Of a stretch of 64,000 nt of DNA, positions 46,995-54,022 are shown one piece after another. Made by a program: the position numbers and the translations under genes. Source of the DNA: Lachnospiraceae bacterium (GTDB lineage Bacteria; Bacillota; Clostridia; Lachnospirales; Lachnospiraceae). The notes beneath the pieces were generated by a model. That model was not told where the DNA came from, made no database searches, and worked only from the letters and a program-made list of their open reading frames with translations. Every line of letters begins with the position of its first letter. The stretch's first letter is position 1. Location of the stretch: contig CABIZF010000001.1 in assembly GCA_902363135.1 (NCBI GenBank), forward strand, positions 310,001 to 374,000, read 5' to 3'.

Positions 46995-47467
46995 AGCTGA
47001 ACGTCACCTGTAGGTGCTGATTCTATATGTGCAAGCTCTTTCAGCTTTTTGGATAGCTTAAGACCTTTGTACATTCTAGTATCTTCAAACTGTATATATT
47101 TATCTTCACCGTCTGAACTGGTGTAACTGATGATAAAATACAGGTGTGTTTTCTTTTCGGTTTTTGTACCTGTACCGGATGCAGCACCAACTATTGCACC
47201 AACACCGCCAAATATTACACCACCGACTACAGCCCTACCAATCACAGACTTTGGTTTTTGAACAAGTTCAGTCTTTCCACCATAGAACACATCTGTGATC
47301 TGATCATAATTAAGTAACAGCTTGCGTTTCTGCATTGAGGTAATTTCTAAATGATCATTATACAACGCAACGTCATACATATAACCTTTTGAAAAACCTG
47401 CAATATCTTCCTGTAACTGGAAATAGTCACTAATGATAGAGCCTTTTGTACTTCTTAAAAATCCCAT
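46991..47467 (-). CDS. Small membrane-associated prophage protein with glycine zipper
   Basis: A 158-residue protein made of beta-strand-rich halves (LYNDHLEITSMQKRKLLLNYDQITDVFYGG; LYFIISYTSSDG) around a Gly/Ala-rich hydrophobic hairpin at ~77-97 (GRAVVGGVIFGGVGAIVGAA). This is the layout of bacterial PH-like domain proteins with an embedded glycine zipper. It lies between the integrase and the repressor, where lysogenic-conversion or superinfection-exclusion genes often sit. That role is an inference. GGATGG lies before the ATG. Confidence 0.6.
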   Translation of the reverse strand: MGFLRSTKGSIISDYFQLQEDIAGFSKGYMYDVALYNDHLEITSMQKRKLLLNYDQITDVFYGGKTELVQKPKSVIGRAVVGGVIFGGVGAIVGAASGTGTKTEKKTHLYFIISYTSSDGEDKYIQFEDTRMYKGLKLSKKLKELAHIESAPTGDVQL

Positions 47468-47531
47468 GATTAACCATCCTTTCTAAAATCTACAATTATA
47501 ATATTTTCCTGATGTTTCCAAACTTGGTACA

Positions 47532-47936
47532 TTATGCCATTTTTTGAGCATCCCTTTTTACAGGTTCGGTGTATTTTTCTAGTGCAGCAGTATCATGAAG
47601 TTCTTCCATGATCTTCTTTTTACCTGCTTCATTCAGTTTTAAATATAACTGAACAAGTTCATACACGTCTGAACCATATTGATTTTTAATAAGATCAGTA
47701 ACATCATGCTTTTCTTTTGGTTCATCATTTTTCTTTTCAGACCAACCCATAATATAATCTGTCGTAGTTTCAAGTGCATCTGCAATCTGCTTAATCTTAG
47801 ATTGTCTTAATTGCTGTATGTCAAGTTCAATCTTATTTATGGATGATTTACTTTTATAACCAATCCGATGTGCAAGATCTTCCTGTGACATTCCCAATTC
47901 TTCACGTCTACTTTTTATACGTTGACCTATACTCAT
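47532..47936 (-). CDS. CI-like phage repressor (XRE-type HTH)
   Basis: A 134-residue protein with an N-terminal XRE helix-turn-helix (IKSRREELGMSQEDLAHRIG, then KSSINKIE as recognition region) and a helical tail. It has no S24/LexA-like peptidase domain, so induction by RecA-assisted self-cleavage is not expected. It is transcribed divergently from the early genes. Its probable operator is the GTAGAT-N5-ATCTAC palindrome at 48,063. AAGGAAAGGAAGG precedes the start. Confidence 0.85.
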   Translation of the reverse strand: MSIGQRIKSRREELGMSQEDLAHRIGYKSKSSINKIELDIQQLRQSKIKQIADALETTTDYIMGWSEKKNDEPKEKHDVTDLIKNQYGSDVYELVQLYLKLNEAGKKKIMEELHDTAALEKYTEPVKRDAQKMA

Positions 47937-47970
47937 TAAGATTACCTTCCTTTCCTTGTTTATAAGTAAA

Positions 47971-47999
47971 GAATACCATGAAATAGATTAAATATCAAC
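47971..47999 (-). promoter_or_regulatory. Predicted repressor promoter (PRM-like)
   Basis: On the minus strand TTGATA (47,994-47,999) and TATTCT (47,971-47,976) are 17 bases apart, 35 bases before the repressor ATG. Confidence 0.55.
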
Positions 48000-48026
48000 T
48001 TTTTTCAAGTTTTTTCAAAATAACTG

Positions 48027-48055
48027 TTGACATTCTATCTACCATCATGTATTAT
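48027..48055 (+). promoter_or_regulatory. Predicted early promoter (PR-like)
   Basis: TTGACA at 48,027-48,032, 17-base spacer, TATTAT at 48,050-48,055: close to consensus. An ATCTAC half-site lies inside the spacer (48,038-48,043) and the full operator covers the start point at 48,062-48,080. Confidence 0.75.
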
Positions 48056-48061
48056 GATGTC

Positions 48062-48080
48062 AGTAGATAAAACATCTACT
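48062..48080. promoter_or_regulatory. Phage operator, copy 1
   Basis: AGTAGATAAAACATCTACT, a perfect 7+7 palindrome with a 5-base centre, sits at the predicted start of the early transcript. The same sequence recurs at 55,960 and a one-base variant at 49,709. Confidence 0.75.
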
Positions 48081-48462
48081 TCAAAAACAAAGAAAGCAGG
48101 AAAGATCGGGTGAAGCGATAGGGCTGCACACAAGTAACATGGTAGTTATGCTGACAAATGTATCAGACAGAGTGTGTGAAGAATAAACATGACCCGGCAA
48201 AACAGTTGAAGAAAGTAGGAACTGTAGGACAAGAAAGCAAAGTGAACTGTACTAATTGAAGAAAACATTTCAGCACTAGCCAATAGTGACTTTACTCCTT
48301 AAACAAGAAGCAGTTAAACGGAAGAATCAACAAGCGAGAGGACACAGCACTTTGTTTTTTGAATCCGTTCCCGGTTACTCACCCCATCCATGATGACCGG
48401 GAACGAATAAAAGAACCTGTTGCAGCAGGTAAAACCAAAGGAATGAAAGGACGGTTTGGACT
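48081..48462 (+). other. Long early-transcript leader without a clear gene
   Basis: About 380 bases after the early promoter have no convincing gene. A hairpin GTTCCCGGT/ACCGGGAAC lies at ~48,366-48,404 without a T run, so it is not a simple terminator. Possible roles are a structured leader, an antisense RNA or very short ORFs. Confidence 0.45.
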
Positions 48463-48516
48463 ATGAATTTAATGAAGTACGGTTATAAGAAAGAAGAAAT
48501 TAAGATCAGAAAATGA
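48463..48516 (+). CDS. Possible 17-residue leader peptide
   Basis: ATG at 48,463 with GAAAGGACGG upstream opens 17 basic codons ending in a TGA that overlaps the next ATG (ATGA). Such coupling suggests it is translated, but the short length leaves doubt. Confidence 0.35.
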   Translation: MNLMKYGYKKEEIKIRK

Positions 48517-48773
48517 CAATGGCTGAATTAAGACTTGGCATTGTTCAGGAACTTCTTAAGAAAAATTACAGATATGTGAACGTTAGACTGGTAAATACAA
48601 CTTGTGGTGAGGTGGATTCATTCAGATCAACAGAAGATTTTCTTATGGCAGAATACAACGAATGTTATGAGGTTGAACTGATTTCAGTAAAAGAAGTTCT
48701 GTATTATGAAGAATCAGAAAAGTGTTCAAAAATCAGAGTTATTATATTGATCAGGGATTTAATAGAGGGGTAA
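48513..48773 (+). CDS. Phage early hypothetical protein
   Basis: An 86-residue alpha/beta protein (LRLGIVQELLKKNYRYVNV) of unknown function, apparently translated by coupling from the tiny frame before it. It has no recognisable motif or membrane segment. It is the first sizeable gene of the early operon, where small host-takeover or regulatory proteins are common. Confidence 0.6.
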   Translation: MTMAELRLGIVQELLKKNYRYVNVRLVNTTCGEVDSFRSTEDFLMAEYNECYEVELISVKEVLYYEESEKCSKIRVIILIRDLIEG

Positions 48774-48778
48774 AATAA

Positions 48779-48970
48779 ATGAAAATTAGTGTAGAAGAGA
48801 AAATGAAAGAAGCTGAACAAATGAGTTTGCACCACCCTGATATTTTCTACATGGTAATGGATAAGACAGGAAAACGTGCAATCGTTACTGGTGATTTTTG
48901 TGTATATCGTGAACGAATAAGTGACGGATATTTTACAGTAGCAACCTTTAAGGGTGGAAAACAGATATAA
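48779..48970 (+). CDS. Phage early hypothetical protein
   Basis: A 63-residue protein five bases after the previous gene, with AGAGGGG before the ATG. The pattern of short beta strands (FYMVMDKTGKRAIVTGDFCVY) suggests a small all-beta fold. I recognise no family. Confidence 0.55.
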   Translation: MKISVEEKMKEAEQMSLHHPDIFYMVMDKTGKRAIVTGDFCVYRERISDGYFTVATFKGGKQI

Positions 48971-49292
48971 GCCGAAACGGTCAGTAATGACCGTCTACCG
49001 GAAATGACCACCCGGTACTGATGATGGTAGGTCAAAAATAAGATAGCAGTTCTTTTATAAGTGTTGTCTGTTATGTAGTGGTTGACAGGTTTTGTTCAGT
49101 TTTAATGTGAAACTGTTCAGCGGTTCATAGAAAAACACGCTATAAAAATTCTATAGTAGGACAGCAAGTTTACAGGTTTTAGTGTGAAATCTGATAAGGG
49201 TTTCTTGGTGTGTGATTCCCTGAAAAATAAAACCACCCCATAACAGGCAACATTTATAAAAGGGCTGCTGATCGGAAAGGAAGGTTGTGCAA
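48971..49292 (+). other. Gene-free stretch in the early region
   Basis: No gene with a ribosome binding site is seen. TTGACA at ~49,083 lacks a good -10 box at the right distance. I see no other structure. Confidence 0.4.
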
Positions 49293-49502
49293 ATGAAGAA
49301 AGTAATTGCAGGTTGTATTGATCTGATGCTTGAATTTGATTCTGCATCTGAACTTGATCGTTACATTGCTGATATTGAAGCAAAGAAACAGGAATACAGT
49401 ATTGTTGACCGCAAGGAATTACCGGGTGACAGAATCGGTATCAGAATACACAGACAGTACAACAAAAGCCCATTCCCAACAACAGAAGGTGGTGAGAAGT
49501 AA
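49293..49502 (+). CDS. Phage early hypothetical protein
   Basis: A 69-residue acidic-helical protein (DSASELDRYIADIEAKKQEY). The ATG at 49,293 is preferred over the in-frame GTG at 49,287 because AAAGGAAGG is 8 bases from the ATG. The TAA overlaps the next ATG by one base. Function unknown. Confidence 0.6.
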   Translation: MKKVIAGCIDLMLEFDSASELDRYIADIEAKKQEYSIVDRKELPGDRIGIRIHRQYNKSPFPTTEGGEK

Positions 49503-49705
49503 TGACAAACACAACATTGTTAAGACAAAAGATTGATGAATCCGGCTATAAGTTACAGTTCTTAGCTGAAAAATGCGGTTTAACTTATTATGGATTGATG
49601 AAGAAAGTCAACAATGAAACAGAGTTCAAAGCGTCTGAAATTAAAGTGTTGAAAGAACTTTTGAAGTTGACGAATGAAGAAGCAAACAAGATTTTTTTTG
49701 CTTAA
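49502..49705 (+). CDS. Small HTH DNA-binding protein (Cro-like candidate)
   Basis: A 67-residue protein with an XRE-like fold: LRQKIDESGYKLQFLAEKCG, then the turn and recognition helix LTYYGLMKKVNNE, then a helix EIKVLKELLKLTNEEANKIFF. It resembles the small HTH proteins of Clostridia phages that sit near the lysis-lysogeny switch. It is coupled to the previous gene, and the second operator lies just after it. Confidence 0.7.
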   Translation: MTNTTLLRQKIDESGYKLQFLAEKCGLTYYGLMKKVNNETEFKASEIKVLKELLKLTNEEANKIFFA

Positions 49706-49708
49706 AAA

Positions 49709-49725
49709 GTAGATAAAATATCTAC
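49709..49725. promoter_or_regulatory. Phage operator, copy 2
   Basis: GTAGATAAAATATCTAC differs from copy 1 by one base in the centre. It lies between two HTH genes, 7 bases before the ribosome binding site of the second. Confidence 0.7.
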
Positions 49726-49746
49726 CAAACAAAGGAGTGAAGCAAA

Positions 49747-50166
49747 ATGACATTCAGTGAAAAGTTAAAACAGGCTATGCAAGAATTACATCTGAATCAA
49801 CGTCAGGTGTGCGGTATGACTGGAAAAAGTAAAGGTTCTGTCAGTCAGTACCTTTCAGGTAAACAGATACCGTCAGAAGATGTTCAGAGTGCTATTGCAG
49901 TAGCACTTGGACTTGAATCAGATTACTTTTCAAAATCTGATGAACAGGTGGTTGTACTTCCAACTGCTGAATTAAGAAATGGGGTAATTCCCCGGTTAGA
50001 TGTGGAAAAGGCTGCAAAGCTGTTACAAATGAACCACAACACAGTTCGTAAGGGGTTACAGCAAGGGGTTTTCCCTTGGGGTTACGGTATTCATACATCT
50101 GATAACAGATGGGTGTACTTCATCAACGCAAAACGTTTTGCAGAGATCGAAGGAATTACAGTATAG
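49747..50166 (+). CDS. XRE-family transcriptional regulator (antirepressor or second repressor)
   Basis: A 139-residue protein with an N-terminal XRE HTH (LKQAMQELHLNQRQVCGMTG, KGSVSQYLSGKQ). A second, MerR/excisionase-like small HTH lies at ~85-135 (DVEKAAKLLQMNHNTVRKGLQQG). The two DNA-binding parts make it a candidate for an excisionase-like or regulatory factor. AAAGGAGTG precedes the ATG. Operator copy 2 sits directly upstream, so it is probably repressor-controlled. Confidence 0.75.
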   Translation: MTFSEKLKQAMQELHLNQRQVCGMTGKSKGSVSQYLSGKQIPSEDVQSAIAVALGLESDYFSKSDEQVVVLPTAELRNGVIPRLDVEKAAKLLQMNHNTVRKGLQQGVFPWGYGIHTSDNRWVYFINAKRFAEIEGITV

Positions 50167-50180
50167 AGAGGTGAAAGAAA

Positions 50181-50912
50181 ATGAGTGAAGTTAAAGGTTA
50201 TAAGGTATTCAACCCTGACTGGACTTGCAGAGGTTTCCAGTATGAAGTAGGAAAAATCTTTGAAGAAGATGTTAAGCCAAGATGTTGTGATAGAGGTTTT
50301 CATTTTTGTGAAAAAGCTGCTGACTGTTTCAGCTATTACAGTTTTAATTCTGAAAACAAGGTTGCAGAGGTAGTTGCACTTGGTGAAGTAGATACAGACG
50401 GTAAGAAATCATGCACCAATAAAATTCAGATCGTGCGTGAAATTCCTTGGCAGGAACTTTTGACAATCGTAAATACTGGAAAGGATTGCACAGGATTCTG
50501 CAACACCGGGGACTGGAACACCGGGAACAGGAACACCGGGGACTGGAACACCGGGGACTGCAACAAATCTTCTTTCAATACTGGTTGTTTTAATACAGAA
50601 GAACAGAAGATCACGCTGTTCAATAAACCGTCAGATATAACCTATAACGATTGGTTGAGATCAGATGCAAGATATTTACTGAATCAGATACCAAAAGACG
50701 TTGTTGAATGGGTGTATGAAGAAGATATGACTGATGAAGAAAGGCAGCAAATCCGACCTATGAAACAACAGGCGGTTATCTCAAAGTGCTTAATGAATCT
50801 GAATGTGGTCAGTTATGGTGGGGCAGCTTATCAGACTTTCAGAGGAATTACATTAAGTCAATACCAAACTTTGATGCTGAAATCTTTGAACAGTGTACAG
50901 GCATTAAGGTAG
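50181..50912 (+). CDS. DUF7666-like/pentapeptide-type phage protein with frameshifted C-terminus
   Basis: A 243-codon frame. Residues 1-~95 resemble DUF7666. Residues ~107-135 are an Asn-Thr-Gly repeat (CNTGDWNTGNRNTGDWNTGD) like pentapeptide-family beta helices. Residues ~145-185 resemble a conserved phage tail domain (NDWLRSDARYLLNQIPKDVVEW). After ~187 the frame loses resemblance. The expected continuation (TYETTGGYLKVLNESEC..WW..IPNFDAEIFEQCTGIKV) is present in another frame up to a TGA at 50,918-50,920. A deletion of about 4 bases in a GAAGAAAGG run at ~50,737 explains this. Function unknown. Confidence 0.75.
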   Translation: MSEVKGYKVFNPDWTCRGFQYEVGKIFEEDVKPRCCDRGFHFCEKAADCFSYYSFNSENKVAEVVALGEVDTDGKKSCTNKIQIVREIPWQELLTIVNTGKDCTGFCNTGDWNTGNRNTGDWNTGDCNKSSFNTGCFNTEEQKITLFNKPSDITYNDWLRSDARYLLNQIPKDVVEWVYEEDMTDEERQQIRPMKQQAVISKCLMNLNVVSYGGAAYQTFRGITLSQYQTLMLKSLNSVQALR

Positions 50913-52265
50913 ATGAATGATCTTCAATTCATGCCCCATCAGGAAGAAGTGCTGAACCTGACTGATGATAAAAACAGGTGTGCTTATTACTTAGATATGG
51001 GACTTGGTAAAACTTTTGTAGGGGCTGAAAAAATGTACTTGCTGAACAATACGGTAAATCTGATCGTATGCCAAAAGTCAAAGGTTGATGATTGGGTTGA
51101 TCACATGAAAACGTATTACCCGGAATACAGAGTTATGGACTTGACCAAGAAAAGTGAAGGTGTGAACTTCCGTACACTGGTTGAAACCAAAGACCTGTAT
51201 GATCAGAACATTCAGATTGTCGGTGTAATCAATTATGATTTGGTATTCAGACGTAAGTATATAGCCCATATAACCGACTTTACATTGTTACTTGATGAAT
51301 CAAGCCTTATATGTAATGAAAACGCTAAACGGTCAAAATTCATATTGAAGTTACAACCGGAAAGCGTGATCTTGCTGTCAGGTACACCAACAGCAGGAAA
51401 GTATGAACGGTTGTGGTCACAGCTTAAGTTGTTAGGTTGGGATATTAACAAGAAAGCCTTTTATGCTTCCTATGTTCAGACAGAATGGATTGAAAATGGT
51501 GATGGGTACAAGAAAGAAGTAATCACAGGATATAAGCACGTTGAGCATTTGAAGAAAAGACTTACACAGTTTGGTGCAGTGTTTATGAAAACAGAAGAAG
51601 TGATTGAACTGCCTGAACAGACTGAACAGAAAATTTTCTTGAAGATTACAAATGAATATAAGTTTTTCATCAAACACAATTACTTGGAACTTGATACAAG
51701 GAACTTAGTCAGATTCAAAGATGATTCAGATTTTGAAGGTGAAGATGTGACACCAAGGGTTGAGTTGATCGGTGATAATAGCCTGACCAAAACATTATAT
51801 TGCAGACAACTGTGCGGTCAATGGCATAAGGAAAAACTGGAAGCATTCAGGGACTTACTGGAATCAACTGAAGATCGGTTGATTGTGTTTTATAACTTCA
51901 ATGAAGAACTGACAAGACTTAGAAAAATATGTGAATCACTTAACAGGGAAGTCAGTTTTGTAAATGGTTCAGGACGTTCAATGTATGCATATGAATGTGT
52001 AGATAACAGTGTCACATTTGTTCAGTACCAAGCAGGGGCAATGGGTGGTAACTATCAGAAAGCAAATAAGATTGTGTATTTTACACTGCCCCTCGGAAAA
52101 GGGTCTTGTGATCTTTGGGAACAATCAAAGAAACGTATACACAGAATCGGTCAGAACAGACCATGTTTCTACTATTACCTACTGGTAAAGGGAAGTTTTG
52201 AAGAAAGGAATCTTGCAGCATTGCAGGAAGGAAAGGAACTAACTGATGAATTGTTCAATACTTGA
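50913..52265 (+). CDS. SNF2-type helicase/ATPase
   Basis: A 450-residue superfamily 2 helicase of the SNF2-like phage type. Motif I is MGLGKT near 30-35 after the HQ motif (MPHQEEVLNL), motif II is LLLDESS, motif III LLSGTP, and motif VI QSKKRIHRIGQ. It likely remodels DNA at forks in phage replication or recombination. Its ATG overlaps the original end of the preceding gene. It is followed by a VRR-NUC nuclease, a common pair in these phages. Confidence 0.88.
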   Translation: MNDLQFMPHQEEVLNLTDDKNRCAYYLDMGLGKTFVGAEKMYLLNNTVNLIVCQKSKVDDWVDHMKTYYPEYRVMDLTKKSEGVNFRTLVETKDLYDQNIQIVGVINYDLVFRRKYIAHITDFTLLLDESSLICNENAKRSKFILKLQPESVILLSGTPTAGKYERLWSQLKLLGWDINKKAFYASYVQTEWIENGDGYKKEVITGYKHVEHLKKRLTQFGAVFMKTEEVIELPEQTEQKIFLKITNEYKFFIKHNYLELDTRNLVRFKDDSDFEGEDVTPRVELIGDNSLTKTLYCRQLCGQWHKEKLEAFRDLLESTEDRLIVFYNFNEELTRLRKICESLNREVSFVNGSGRSMYAYECVDNSVTFVQYQAGAMGGNYQKANKIVYFTLPLGKGSCDLWEQSKKRIHRIGQNRPCFYYYLLVKGSFEERNLAALQEGKELTDELFNT

Positions 52266-52437
52266 TAAGGTATTCGGAATTATGGCAATTATTGGATTTT
52301 TCTTAATTGTTGGTGCGGTCGGTGCATCTGATTATGCTGTTGAAATGCATATATATGAACCGGTGACAGCTCACATGAAAGAAATTGTAATAGGTGTGAT
52401 TTTAATGATACCGGGAATGATTTGTTTAGGTGATTAA
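52246..52437 (+). CDS. Small two-helix membrane protein
   Basis: A 63-residue protein overlapping the helicase end by 20 bases, with two hydrophobic segments (VFGIMAIIGFFLIVGAVGA and EIVIGVILMIPGMICL). AAAGGAAC precedes the start. Function unknown. Confidence 0.5.
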   Translation: MNCSILDKVFGIMAIIGFFLIVGAVGASDYAVEMHIYEPVTAHMKEIVIGVILMIPGMICLGD

Positions 52438-52474
52438 ATGGTTGGACTTATGATACTGAAATTAGGTGGTTAAT

Positions 52475-52840
52475 GTGGCAGCAGAAAAGAATTTTGAAAA
52501 CCGGGTTAAAAAATACTTAGATGAATACGGTTGTTGGTGGCTCAAATACTGGGGTGGTGCAGCTTACACAAAAAGCGGTATTCCTGATTTACTGGTAAGT
52601 TCAGACGGTTGCTTTCTTGGTATTGAAGTCAAGGCAGACAACGGTGAACCGTCACTGATACAGCTTTATCACTTAAGGAAAATAAGAGAATCCGGTGGAT
52701 ATGGGATTTTACTTTTCCCAAAGGACTTTGAACTTTTCAAAGGGTTCAATGAACACAAATCAAAATCTAACGCTTGGTATCTTTCCAATATTGAAGAACA
52801 GAAGCGGTGGAAAATAAAGTTAGAAGAAAAGGAGATTTAA
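52475..52840 (+). CDS. VRR-NUC domain nuclease
   Basis: A 121-residue PD-(D/E)xK-type nuclease of the VRR-NUC family. Core residues are the GIPDLLV Asp, the GIEVKADNG Glu-x-Lys and a Gln-containing helix (SLIQLYHLRKI). These enzymes are often next to SNF2 helicases in phages and may resolve branched DNA. The GTG start at 52,475 is chosen because AGGTGG lies 5 bases upstream. Confidence 0.87.
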   Translation: MAAEKNFENRVKKYLDEYGCWWLKYWGGAAYTKSGIPDLLVSSDGCFLGIEVKADNGEPSLIQLYHLRKIRESGGYGILLFPKDFELFKGFNEHKSKSNAWYLSNIEEQKRWKIKLEEKEI

Positions 52841-52842
52841 CA

Positions 52843-53532
52843 ATGACAAGAGAAAAACAGATTGAGTATTTCAAAGGTTGTCTGATGGCAACAGGTCGTG
52901 AGGGTATAGAAGATTTACTTGACTTCATCGAAGAACTTGGTTTTTATGATGCCCCTGCATCCGGTGGAAATCACTGCTGTAAAGATGGTGGACTGTTAGA
53001 GCATACAGTAAACGTCATGCAGTACGCTGAAAAGATTGGTCTTACACTGCTTGGAAGTGAAGCATATAACAAGATTCACAGCAGCGTGATTATTGCATCA
53101 GCTTTACACGATCTTGGCAAGTGCGGACGTTATGGAAGCCCATATTATGTTGCAAACATGGTACAGGATGGCAGACCAACAAAGAAAAACACTGAACAGA
53201 AGTATAAGAGATCAGAAAGTAAACCGTACAAGATCAGTTCTGATTTGTGCCATATTGACCACCCTTTAAGATCGGTTGAACTGGCAGCACGTTACATTGA
53301 TCTGACAGAGGAAGAAGAACACGCTATTTTCTATCATGATGGTGCTTATGGTAGTCTTGCGTATGATCTGAAAGGTCATGAAGAACCATTGCAGGTGATC
53401 ATTCATTTTGCAGATTTTTGGTCAGCACAGTTTCTTGAGGTCGGAAAACTTGACAGATTCAATGATCAGGTGAAGTCGGAAGAAACAACCGATGAAGTAA
53501 AAGAGGAAGGTGAAAATAATGAAGAAGAATAA
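52843..53532 (+). CDS. HD-domain phosphohydrolase of phage type
   Basis: A 229-residue protein with an HD metal site: LLEHTVNVM, ALHDLGKCG (the HD pair), HIDHPLRSVELAA and IFYHDGAYG. The acidic tail ends EEGENNEEE. HD proteins cleave nucleotides or phosphodiesters; the exact substrate is unknown. The ATG at 52,843 has AAAAGGAGA upstream. It lies inside the replication cluster, so nucleotide-pool or signal-nucleotide hydrolysis is plausible. Confidence 0.82.
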   Translation: MTREKQIEYFKGCLMATGREGIEDLLDFIEELGFYDAPASGGNHCCKDGGLLEHTVNVMQYAEKIGLTLLGSEAYNKIHSSVIIASALHDLGKCGRYGSPYYVANMVQDGRPTKKNTEQKYKRSESKPYKISSDLCHIDHPLRSVELAARYIDLTEEEEHAIFYHDGAYGSLAYDLKGHEEPLQVIIHFADFWSAQFLEVGKLDRFNDQVKSEETTDEVKEEGENNEEE

Positions 53533-53851
53533 AAACAGTTATGAAGTTCTTGAAGCAGAAGTTGCAAAGCTGAAAGAAGAAAATAGACATTTGAAAGACG
53601 AGCGTGATGAACTGAAATATATGCTGAATGATATGCATAGTGTTGTTGATGCTGCAAATGATGACTTTTTCAATGAAATGTCAAGATTGTGCGGTTGTAT
53701 TGAAATCGAAGGTACAAGAATCACAGCAGCATATCAGGATTTAGTAGGAATCCTGTTGGCAAACGGTTATACAGTAGAGGTTACACCACTGCATAATAAT
53801 ACAAAATTACAGGTTGTTATCAAAGAAAGTGAGGATGAAATCAATGAGTAG
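53519..53851 (+). CDS. Phage coiled-coil hypothetical protein
   Basis: A 110-residue protein. Residues ~8-45 form a coiled coil (YEVLEAEVAKLKEENRHLKD). The C-terminal ~60 residues are a small alpha/beta domain. The ATG at 53,519 is selected by GAGGAAGG 8 bases upstream, and it overlaps the end of the HD gene. Function unknown. Confidence 0.6.
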   Translation: MKKNKNSYEVLEAEVAKLKEENRHLKDERDELKYMLNDMHSVVDAANDDFFNEMSRLCGCIEIEGTRITAAYQDLVGILLANGYTVEVTPLHNNTKLQVVIKESEDEINE

Positions 53852-54020
53852 TGCAAAGAAACACAAACAGAGAAGTCACAGAAGTTACAGAAACAATGTT
53901 GCAACCGCTGAACATTTTCAGAACAGACAGATTTTGAAAGTATCACAGCAGAAAGCAATGAAAGAGAAAAGCAATCTTTTCACTAAGTTAATGGGCTTAT
54001 TCAAGAAAGGAGATAAATAA
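53844..54020 (+). CDS. Small basic phage protein
   Basis: A 58-residue, strongly basic protein (SSAKKHKQRSHRSYRNN at its start, KLMGLFKKGDK at its end). The ATG overlaps the previous stop by 8 bases. The charge suggests nucleic-acid binding. No family is recognised. Confidence 0.55.
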   Translation: MSSAKKHKQRSHRSYRNNVATAEHFQNRQILKVSQQKAMKEKSNLFTKLMGLFKKGDK

Positions 54021-54022
54021 AC

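Noticed and set aside
50503..50580. CRISPR-like short repeats
   Set aside because: Units are contiguous, in frame, and encode a protein repeat; there are no spacers and no cas genes.
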